A model generated the notes under the pieces. That model did not search any database, was not told the origin of the DNA, and saw nothing but the letters and a program-made list of their open reading frames with translations. From Bacillota bacterium (lineage in GTDB: Bacteria; Bacillota; UBA4882; UBA8346), in contig JAEXDA010000047.1 in the NCBI GenBank assembly GCA_023401925.1, positions 1-64,000 on the forward strand: a stretch of DNA of 64,000 nucleotides. The letters are read 5' to 3'. Shown piece after piece: positions 1-6,136 of this stretch (its first letter is position 1; every line of letters begins with the position of its first letter). A program made the position numbers and the translations under genes.

Positions 1-24
1 ATTCTAAAAGTTTGAACAATAATT

Positions 25-127
25 GTAAGCCGATCCCCGGAGGGGGATTTAAAAAGTTTTTAATCGCCTAGCCGTGTGGGCGTGTTCGATGAACACGAAT
101 TAACCCGCGGCGGAGATTATGGCTTAC
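25..127 (+). ncRNA. structured RNA candidate, family not recognised
   Basis: The sequence folds by eye into a branched RNA. A 7-bp closing stem pairs GTAAGCC (25-31) with GGCTTAC (121-127). Inside are hairpin ATCCCC/GGGGAT (33-38, 43-48), helix CGCC/GGCG (65-68, 109-112), helix GTGGG/CCCGC (76-80, 104-108, one G-U) and hairpin CGTGTTC/GAACACG (81-87, 91-97). An intrinsic terminator follows about 50 nt downstream. The fold and separate terminator suggest an independent small RNA, or the tail of one starting left of the window. It matches no riboswitch, SRP, tmRNA or RNase P core I could recall; a 6S-like RNA is possible but unproven. Confidence 0.4.
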
Positions 128-177
128 CGCTCACCTGAGTCATCTTTATAATCAACTCAACAAACATTCATCCCATG

Positions 178-211
178 AAAAAGCGCTGCCGAAATACGGT
201 GTCGCTTTTTT
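178..211 (+). terminator. intrinsic terminator after the structured RNA
   Basis: Stem AAGCG/CGCTT (181-185, 203-207) continues inward past one mismatch into TGCCG/CGGTG-type pairs around an AAATA loop. It is followed by a run of six T. It closes the RNA unit at 25-127 and separates it from the trmB-lysA promoter. Confidence 0.7.
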
Positions 212-296
212 GTTATTAATGTTGGTTTTAACGGTTCAAAAACTGGTCATAACGATCATCGAATGCTCGGAACCATCCAAATGCGGGACAAAGCTA

Positions 297-345
297 TTGA
301 CAAGTTTATTTTAAAATAGTATAGTGGTCCTAAATAATACCACTA
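297..345 (+). promoter_or_regulatory. sigma-A promoter with overlapping palindromic operator
   Basis: TTGACA (297-302) and TATAGT (320-325) are separated by exactly 17 nt. A perfect 7-bp inverted repeat, TAGTGGT (322-328) and ACCACTA (339-345) with a 10-nt centre, begins inside the -10 box and ends at the ribosome binding site of the TrmB-type regulator. The position is that of a repressor site blocking initiation, so autoregulation of the trmB-lysA operon is inferred. Confidence 0.7.
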
Positions 346-355
346 AGGAAAAATC

Positions 356-1078
356 ATGGATCTCATTGAAGCCCTTATCAAAGTCGGCTTTACCAAGCAT
401 GAATCCTTACTTTATCTCACACTATGCAAAGAAGGGGCTCTCACCGGTTACGAAGCGGCCAAATTGACCGGCATTTCCCGGTCCAACGTTTATCTTGGCT
501 TAGCCGGGTTGGCTGAAAAAGGCGGGGCCTACCGGATCGATGCCGTCACTATTAAGTATATTGCGGTTCCAGTCAACGAAATGATTCAAAATATCCGCCG
601 CCAGGTTGATGAGACCTTATCCTTTATCAGCGAACGGATACCCATCAAAGATGAACCTTTGGAACCCTATATCACCATCAACGGTTTCGCGCAAATCCTT
701 TCCAAAATGAAAAATATCATCACGGGCGCATCCGAAAGAATTTATTTATCCTGCTCTAAAGCAGAACTGTCTCTGGTCGGTTCAGAAATCGCAACTGCCT
801 GTGGCAGAGGGCTCAAAGTGGTATTAATCACCGGTTCCGACTATGAGCTTCCCGGCGCCATCATTTATCATCGCGAAAAAGCTCCCGGCGAAATCAGGCT
901 CATTGCCGATTCAACCCATGTATTGACCGGCGAGCTCTCTCCCAATAAGGAAGTTACTTGTCTTTTTTCCCGGAATCAAAACTTGGTCCAGTTAATTAAA
1001 GATTCCCTCACCAATGAAATCGAATTGATTGCCATAACGACCAGTCCACGGAATGAGGAGCATACCGTCCATGAATGA
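356..1078 (+). CDS. TrmB-family transcriptional regulator
   Basis: This is a 240-residue DNA-binding regulator. Residues 1-75 form a winged helix-turn-helix of the TrmB/sugar-sensing type, with GFTKHESLLYLTL and GISRSNVYLGLAGL as the recognisable parts. The remainder resembles the phospholipase-D-like sensor domain found in this family, with SERIYLSCSKAEL and HVLTGEL-like strands. The start has AAGGAA at 345-350. The gene overlaps the next gene, lysA-like, by 8 bp, so the two are co-transcribed and the ligand may be an amino acid rather than a sugar. The palindrome over its own promoter suggests autoregulation. TrmB proteins are commoner in archaea than in Bacillota. Confidence 0.8.
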   Translation: MDLIEALIKVGFTKHESLLYLTLCKEGALTGYEAAKLTGISRSNVYLGLAGLAEKGGAYRIDAVTIKYIAVPVNEMIQNIRRQVDETLSFISERIPIKDEPLEPYITINGFAQILSKMKNIITGASERIYLSCSKAELSLVGSEIATACGRGLKVVLITGSDYELPGAIIYHREKAPGEIRLIADSTHVLTGELSPNKEVTCLFSRNQNLVQLIKDSLTNEIELIAITTSPRNEEHTVHE

Positions 1079-2336
1079 ATACCCGAAGCCCAATGTGTTT
1101 TACGGAGCGACAACTCCCCAAGAATTACTCAAGCAGTATGGCAGTCCACTCTATGTCTATAACGAGACCGTTCTTAGAGCCCGCTGCCGGGAAATGGCTC
1201 ACTTGATTTCCATACCCGGCTTTAAATTTCAGGCCGATTATTCCTGTAAAGCCAACTCCAATGTTGAATTGTTGAAAATCATCCGTGAAGAAGGCCTGAC
1301 CGCCGACGCCATGTCCCCTGGTGAGATTTTTCTGCTCTTAACGGCGGGATTTCTTCCTTCCGAAATTTTTTATATCGGAAACAATGTTTCACCCTCGGAG
1401 ATGGAATGGGCTCTGGACCACCACGTGATGGTCAGTGTCGACTCTGTTTCCCAACTGGAGCAGTTCGGAAAGATTAATCCCGGCGGAAAAGTAGCCCTGC
1501 GCATCAATCCCGGTATCGGAGTGGGACACCACCAAAAGGTGGTTACCGCCGGAAAGAGTACCAAGTTTGGAATTACCACCGACCATTTGGGGGAAATAAA
1601 AAAAATCTCCCGCGAATATCCATTAAGAATAGCGGGCCTTAACCAACACCTCGGCTCTTTGTTTTTAGACGGGGCCGTTTATTTGGAAGGGGTCAAAAAA
1701 TTACTCGATATCGCGGCTTATTTTGAGGAACTGGAATTTATCGATTTCGGGGGAGGAATGGGCATTCCTTACCAAAAACGGCAAGGCCAGCAAGGTTTGG
1801 ATCTGGTGAAATTCAAAACCGATTTCGCCTCGGTTTTACAAAAACATGGCGCCGGGTTTCCCGACCATTTTCAATTCCGGATCGAGCCTGGCCGCTACAT
1901 CGTGGCAGAATGCGGGGTTTTACTCGGCAGAGTTCATTCCAAAAAAGAAAGCTACGGAAAAACATACGTTGGAACGGATATTGGATTTAACGTATTGATG
2001 AGGCCCGTTCTTTACGGGGCCGAACATGATATTGAAGTCTACCCGGGGAATCACGCTTTGGACAATGAAGGAACGAAAACAGAAAAGGAAACGGTCACCT
2101 TAGTCGGAAATATTTGCGAAAGCGGCGATATCCTCGCCAAGGATAAGGAATTACCGGTCATTGAGGTTGGCGACATCATTGGTGTCATCGATGCGGGCGC
2201 TTATGGCATGTCCATGGCTTCCAACTATAACAACCGGTTACGTCCGGCCGAAATCTTGATTCAAGGCGACGGCCTCCCCAGATTAATCCGTCGTCGCGAT
2301 ACTTTGGAAGACCTGGTCAGAAACTTTATCACCTAA
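1071..2336 (+). CDS. lysA: diaminopimelate decarboxylase-type PLP enzyme
   Basis: The enzyme is a fold-III PLP decarboxylase that would convert meso-diaminopimelate to L-lysine in the cytosol. It has the PLP-lysine motif YSCKANSN near residue 55, the phosphate-binding FGGGMGIPY, EPGRYIVAECG, and the active-site CESGD with DAGAYGMSMASNYN near the C-terminus. At about 421 residues it has normal family length. The ATG at 1071 is preferred over an in-frame ATG at 1053, because GAGGAG at 1055-1060 is correctly spaced only for 1071. It overlaps the trmB stop codon. Related decarboxylases for other basic amino acids share this fold, so the substrate is inferred. Confidence 0.85.
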   Translation: MNEYPKPNVFYGATTPQELLKQYGSPLYVYNETVLRARCREMAHLISIPGFKFQADYSCKANSNVELLKIIREEGLTADAMSPGEIFLLLTAGFLPSEIFYIGNNVSPSEMEWALDHHVMVSVDSVSQLEQFGKINPGGKVALRINPGIGVGHHQKVVTAGKSTKFGITTDHLGEIKKISREYPLRIAGLNQHLGSLFLDGAVYLEGVKKLLDIAAYFEELEFIDFGGGMGIPYQKRQGQQGLDLVKFKTDFASVLQKHGAGFPDHFQFRIEPGRYIVAECGVLLGRVHSKKESYGKTYVGTDIGFNVLMRPVLYGAEHDIEVYPGNHALDNEGTKTEKETVTLVGNICESGDILAKDKELPVIEVGDIIGVIDAGAYGMSMASNYNNRLRPAEILIQGDGLPRLIRRRDTLEDLVRNFIT

Positions 2337-2339
2337 AAA

Positions 2340-2578
2340 CTCAACCACCACCGGCTAAAGCCGAGGGTTTGAATCCCCATTGTTGAGACAATCTGCCGCC
2401 GGGTCCTTTCCCACTCTGAAGGCCTTGCATTCCCATGAGTATTCATGATATCATGGGGTAAACCATCTAGAAAATACTTTCAATCCGGATACTTCGGCTC
2501 GTTTTGCGAGCCGCCATCGAACAGCCACCCCGGCGGAATTTTCATCACATCTTTGTCCCAGCAAAGCTGGGGTGGCTG
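2340..2578 (+). repeat. hairpin-rich intergenic region with several inverted repeats
   Basis: The 293-nt gap after lysA has no credible gene. It holds CTCAAC/GTTGAG (2340-2345, 2382-2387) enclosing CGGCT/AGCCG (2352-2363); CCCATGA/TCATGGG (2432-2438, 2451-2457); CGGCTCG/CGAGCCG (2495-2501, 2507-2513); and CAGCCACCCC/GGGGTGGCTG (2522-2531, 2569-2578). A copy of the dispersed motif CTAGAAAATACTT starts at 2467. None of the hairpins has a long T-run. I could not fit the fluoride riboswitch consensus here despite crcB downstream. Confidence 0.5.
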
Positions 2579-2629
2579 ACTCCTTAGGAATGTTTTTGGA
2601 AATCAACTACGTGAATGGAGGTTATCTTG

Positions 2630-2968
2630 ATGAAAAAAATCGAAGCGGTTATTCGTGAAGAAAAGCTGCCGGATTTGCGGACAGCTTTGGAAGAACAGGG
2701 ATTTGGCAGCATGACGGTTTATGAAGTCAAAGGCCGCGGCGCTCAAGGTGGAATTACCCTTCAATGGCGGGTTGGCGATTACCGGATCGACTTATTGCCG
2801 AAGAAAATCGTGATGTTGGTCGTTGCCGATCAGGAAGTTCAAAAAGCGGCCGATATTATCTGTAAAGTTTGCCAAACCGGCGCTGCCGGCGATGGAAAGA
2901 TTTTTATTTCCACCATTGATGAAGTGATCCGCATCCGAACCGGGGACTCCGGCCCACAGGCTTTGTAG
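2630..2968 (+). CDS. P-II-like signalling protein
   Basis: This 112-residue protein has the GlnB/GlnK fold signature: an opening MKKIEAVIREEKLPDLRTAL, the strand DYRIDLLPKKIVMLVV, and the C-terminal GDGKIFISTIDEVIRIRTG that forms the nucleotide site in P-II proteins. The T-loop, around KGRGAQGG, is short and lacks the tyrosine that is uridylylated in GlnB, so control by uridylylation is unlikely. GGAGG at 2617-2621 sets the ATG at 2630 as start. It sits 75 nt before the fluoride channel crcB and a DUF190 gene, which itself has a P-II-like fold. A link to ion transport rather than nitrogen is possible but inferred. Confidence 0.75.
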   Translation: MKKIEAVIREEKLPDLRTALEEQGFGSMTVYEVKGRGAQGGITLQWRVGDYRIDLLPKKIVMLVVADQEVQKAADIICKVCQTGAAGDGKIFISTIDEVIRIRTGDSGPQAL

Positions 2969-3043
2969 TCCAACCTTTCGATAAGTTTATCCTTTGGTCC
3001 CAAGTTCCGCTCCTTCCTTTATCATCTTAAAAGGAGACCCGTG

Positions 3044-3415
3044 ATGAAAATACTTGCTGTCGGTTTTGGGGGTTTTCTGGGAGCCATTGCCCGCTATGAA
3101 TTGGCCACCCTGGTTGGATCCCGGCTAAAAACCGATTTCCCTTTTTCAACCTTTATCATTAATATTACCGGTTCGTTTGTATTGGCATTTTTTATGACCC
3201 TGATTTTGGGCAAGTTTACGGTTAATCCCTTATGGCGGCTGTTTTTTGCAGTTGGTTTCCTCGGAGCATACACTACCTTTTCAACTTTGGAGTATGAAAC
3301 TTTCACGTTGATTACCGACGGTCAATTCTGGACGGCTTCACTCAACATCTTGGGAAGCGTTGCGGCCGGTCTGTTTGCAGTTTGGCTTGGCAATTTGCTG
3401 GCGAAATTGATCTGA
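3044..3415 (+). CDS. crcB: CrcB/Fluc fluoride channel
   Basis: This is a small four-helix membrane protein that exports fluoride as a dual-topology dimer. The family motifs are present: GGFLGAIARYELATL at the N-terminus, the pore asparagine in NITGSFVLAFF, and FLGAYTTFSTLEYET, containing the phenylalanine and threonine-rich track of Fluc channels. At 123 residues it has typical length. AAGGAG at 3031-3036 favours the ATG at 3044 over the GTG at 3041. It lies 25 nt before a DUF190 gene, a common partner. No fluoride riboswitch was recognised upstream. Confidence 0.9.
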   Translation: MKILAVGFGGFLGAIARYELATLVGSRLKTDFPFSTFIINITGSFVLAFFMTLILGKFTVNPLWRLFFAVGFLGAYTTFSTLEYETFTLITDGQFWTASLNILGSVAAGLFAVWLGNLLAKLI

Positions 3416-3440
3416 GAATCGAAATCAAGGGGGAATCGTT

Positions 3441-3776
3441 ATGGATTTAAACGGCAAAGCAAAATTGGTGCGCATTTATATCGGCGAGTCTAATAAATGG
3501 CATGGTAAACCCCTCTATGAAGCCATGGTCCGTTTATGCCGTGAAAAGGGAATCACCGGGGCGACCGTCATCCGTGGAGTACTGGGCTATGGCGCCAACT
3601 CCCGCATCCATTCCGCCAAACTTTTGGAGCTTTCTTCCGACTTGCCGTTGATTGTGGAAATCGTCGACATCGAAGAACGCCTGGCGCCGATCATGCCGGA
3701 ATTGGAAGCCATGGTGAGCGATGGCATGATTACCGTGGAAAATGTGGAAGTCTTGAAATACATTCACAAAAAATAA
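3441..3776 (+). CDS. DUF190 (UPF0166) protein, CrcB partner
   Basis: The 111-residue protein matches the DUF190 family throughout: LVRIYIGESNKWHGKPLYEA, GITGATVIRGVLGYG, and a C-terminal MITVENVEVLKY. DUF190 proteins have a P-II-like ferredoxin fold and are very often encoded next to crcB; their biochemical role is not settled. AAGGGGGAA lies just upstream of the ATG. The upstream gene at 2630 also has a P-II-type fold, so the cluster holds two such proteins around one fluoride channel. Confidence 0.85.
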   Translation: MDLNGKAKLVRIYIGESNKWHGKPLYEAMVRLCREKGITGATVIRGVLGYGANSRIHSAKLLELSSDLPLIVEIVDIEERLAPIMPELEAMVSDGMITVENVEVLKYIHKK

Positions 3777-3880
3777 ATCCGGAAGGTTGAGTCTTAAACT
3801 CAGATTTTTCAATTCGAACCGAAATTAGCAATTCCCAAAAAAATTGTCTTTCTATGAAAAAATACAAAAACCATGGAAGA

Positions 3881-4069
3881 AATGATTTTGCAGCTGGGCA
3901 AAACAACATTGCGGATGGGTGAAATCATTTTGTAGATGAGAAAAACGACATTGCCGGTGGAAGAAATCATTTTGCAGATGATGAAAACAACATTACCGGT
4001 GGATAAAACCATTTTGCAGATGATGAAAACAACATTACCGACGGGTGAAATGATATTGTGGATCTGCAA
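3881..4069. repeat. tandem array of 42-bp units built from 21-bp half-units
   Basis: Four 42-bp units lie at 3881-3922, 3923-3964, 3965-4006 and 4007-4048, with a decayed half-unit to about 4069. Each unit splits into two related 21-mers of the type AATCATTTTGCAGATGATGAA and AACAACATTACCGGTGGATAA. The 21-bp period equals two helical turns. The units lie between the convergent DUF190 and rsuA-like genes. A related 20-bp-periodic array is at 60911-61310. A minus-strand reading frame stays open through it and would encode a 14-residue repeat, but it has no ribosome binding site. Confidence 0.85.
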
Positions 4070-4189
4070 TATCATTTTACTAAAACTTTTGATCTTCCGA
4101 ATGGTTTTTCCAAATTGAAATCCGAATAAACTAGGGCTTTGCCGGGGCAATTCAAAGGATGAAAATAAGCCTAAAACCCGACCCTAGCC

Positions 4190-4283
4190 CTTAAAGGGAA
4201 CTAACATACTTTTGGGGTTTTGAGCGTTTAGGCTTCGAAGCAATTCCATAATAGGCCTAAGATTTAAGCAAATTCCCTTTAAG
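4190..4283. repeat. 94-bp nested inverted repeat
   Basis: The outer arms are CTTAAAGGGAA (4190-4200) and TTCCCTTTAAG (4273-4283), 11 of 11 matching. Inner arms are TTAGGC (4228-4233) and GCCTAA (4255-4260). It lies downstream of the rsuA-like gene, which ends at 4332 on the minus strand, and could act as its processing or termination structure, or be a miniature element. There is no clear T-run. Confidence 0.5.
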
Positions 4284-4331
4284 TATTCTCTAGATAGAAA
4301 GACAAAAACCGGCGCCCGTCCATCGGTCTTT

Positions 4332-5048
4332 TTATCCGACAAATTTGGCGAGAGTTGCAATTTCATCCTCGGTCAGTTCCCTGTATTGCCCCAGGGCCAA
4401 GGTTGGATCCAGTTCCAAGTCGCCCATAGCGATTCGCTTCAGATAAACCACTTTCTTATCCAGAGCTTCAAACATCCTCTTGATCTGGTGAAATTTCCCC
4501 TCATGGATTATTACTTTCAGCTGATTCGGTTCTCCGGGCCGGATTAATTCCAGTTCCGCCGGCAAAGTCCGGTAACCGTCATCCAGCACTATCCCGCTTC
4601 GAAAAGCTTCAAAATCCCTTGCGCCGATTTCGCCGGTAACTTGGGCCAAGTAGCATTTGGGAACATGCTTTTTGGGCGAAAGCAGCTTGTGTCCCAATTC
4701 CCCGTGGTTGGTCAGGATCAACAGCCCCTCGGTATCCTTATCCAGCCGCCCGACGGGAAAAATTCCTTTATTACGGTATTTGGGGTCTATAATGTCCAGT
4801 ACCGTCCGCTCCCGGGGATCATCGGTGGCCGAGATGACCCCGGCGGGTTTGTTCAGCATCAGATAGAAAAATTGGCGGTATCCGACCTTTTCCCCTTGAC
4901 AGGCAACAATATCCTCCAGCTCATTCAAGTGAAGACTCTCATCACGAATGACGGCACCGTTAACCCGAACCTCGCCGGCGCGGATAAGTTGCCTAACCTC
5001 ACTGCGGCTGCCGCAGCCCATATTGGCCAAAAATTTATCCAGGCGCAC
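4332..5048 (-). CDS. rsuA: RsuA/RluB-family 16S/23S rRNA pseudouridine synthase
   Basis: The 238-residue protein has an N-terminal S4 RNA-binding domain (MRLDKFLANMGCGSRSEVRQ, residues 1-60) and a pseudouridine synthase domain. The catalytic aspartate lies in VGRLDKDTEGLLILTN and the C-terminal motif is HEGKFHQIKRMFEALDKKV. The LLSPKKHVPKCYLAQ stretch is like RsuA (16S U516) rather than RluB, but the assignment between the two is not certain. The gene appears monocistronic. The promoter is not clear; a TATAAT lies near 5170 on the minus strand without a good -35. Confidence 0.85.
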   Translation of the reverse strand: MRLDKFLANMGCGSRSEVRQLIRAGEVRVNGAVIRDESLHLNELEDIVACQGEKVGYRQFFYLMLNKPAGVISATDDPRERTVLDIIDPKYRNKGIFPVGRLDKDTEGLLILTNHGELGHKLLSPKKHVPKCYLAQVTGEIGARDFEAFRSGIVLDDGYRTLPAELELIRPGEPNQLKVIIHEGKFHQIKRMFEALDKKVVYLKRIAMGDLELDPTLALGQYRELTEDEIATLAKFVG

Positions 5049-5374
5049 CCAAACACCCCTATATTCCGAAACTAAATTTTATCTTTACCCGCCCCACGGT
5101 AAATAAGGTCATCCGTGGTTATAAAAACATGATGGGCCGGTGGGAAGATTTCATAAGTTGACTCTTTTATTATACAATACTTATTTCCTAGAAAAAACCG
5201 GATATCGTTTTCGTATTCTGCTTACGATACTATCACGGTTCCTGCCAAATATCTTTCCATGATTCCCAAAAAAATTGATCCGTAATTTTTAATTTTAAAC
5301 CTTGAGCAGGGAAAACTATAATACTATCGAAAAAGAACCCCAGGCAAAATTTCAACTGGAGAAAGGACCCTACC
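5049..5374. other. intergenic region between divergent genes
   Basis: This 326-nt gap holds no credible gene. A TATAAT at 5317-5322 faces the DUF554 pseudogene but its -35 is poor. On the minus strand a TATAAT near 5170 could serve the rsuA-like gene. Confidence 0.3.
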
Positions 5375-6091
5375 ATGCCGATCGGAGTCATTGTAAATTC
5401 CCTGGCGGTCTTTTTCGGAGGTTTAGCAGGAGCGCTTCTTGGAAATAAGATCCCCAGCCCTATCAGCAACGCCTTAACTCTCACATTCAGTGTCGCCTCA
5501 ATGGCGATTGAGATTACTTATATCACCAAAATCCACACCTTACCGGCGGTAATTCTGGCATTAATCCTGGGAACGTCCTTGGGGAGCTTCTTCACTTCGA
5601 ACAGGGCATTCAATGGTGTGGCAACCGAATCCGGAAACCAATCGAACGCCTGGTGAACAAAGGTGAAGGCGCTGAAGGTCCGGCCGGTTTTAGCGAAAGG
5701 CTGGTTGAATCGTAGTGCTGTTTTGCGCCAGCGGCACCGGTATCTGCGGGGCGCTCACCGAAGGAATGAGCGGTGATCATTCCTTGCTGTTGGCCAAATC
5801 GATTTTGGACTTTTTTACAGCCGGAATTTTCGGGGCCACCCTGGGTTACATTGTGATGACCATTTGTGTTCCGCAGTTTTTAATTTCCATCACTTTATTT
5901 ACCACGGCGGCATGGATCGTTCCCCTGACCAACGCCGCTCTGATTGGGGATTTTACTGCCTGCGGAGGGATGATTATGTTGGCGACCGGATTTCGAATTT
6001 GCGGCTTACAATCCTTTCCCATCGCCAGCATGCTCCGGCATTGATTATCGTCATACCCATCTCTCAGCTGTGGGCGTTACTGATTGGATAA
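5375..6091 (+). pseudogene. DUF554 membrane protein, broken by three frameshifts
   Basis: The reading frame starts at 5375 behind AAAGGA and encodes the DUF554 N-terminus (MPIGVIVNSLAVFFGGLAG). It loses frame near 5600. The lost frame continues as EQGIQWCGNRIRKPIERL to about 5705. The hallmark CASGTGICGALTEGMSGDH is then in another frame (5715-6044), and the last helix PALIIVIPISQLWALLIG is in a third frame, ending at 6091. Restored, it would be about 235 residues, the normal family length, with about six membrane segments. The function of DUF554 is unknown. Either the gene is dead, or the assembly carries three indels here; only resequencing can tell. Confidence 0.8.
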
Positions 6092-6136
6092 GTCAACGCC
6101 GGACTCCAGCCCAATGGCGCGTAGTTACTCCATTTT

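Noticed and set aside
81..97. tRNA T-arm-like hairpin with GTTCGA
   Set aside because: Stem and loop lengths do not fit, and no acceptor, D or anticodon arms are present.
2340..2387. tRNA-like T-arm in the lysA downstream gap
   Set aside because: Only a T-arm-like fragment; other arms are missing and the pairing is explained by local inverted repeats.
2337..3043. Fluoride riboswitch upstream of crcB or the P-II-like gene
   Set aside because: I could not find the GATGG...CCGCC...CTGATG core in either gap.
3881..4069. CRISPR array
   Set aside because: Units are contiguous with no unique spacers, they degenerate, and there are no cas genes.
3809..4150. Minus-strand frame open through the 42-bp repeats, giving a 14-residue repeated peptide
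   Set aside because: There is no ribosome binding site; frames stay open because the unit length is a multiple of three. The repeat is better explained as DNA.
4641..5075. Plus-strand frame across the rsuA-like gene
   Set aside because: It is antisense to clear pseudouridine-synthase motifs and has no protein-like features.
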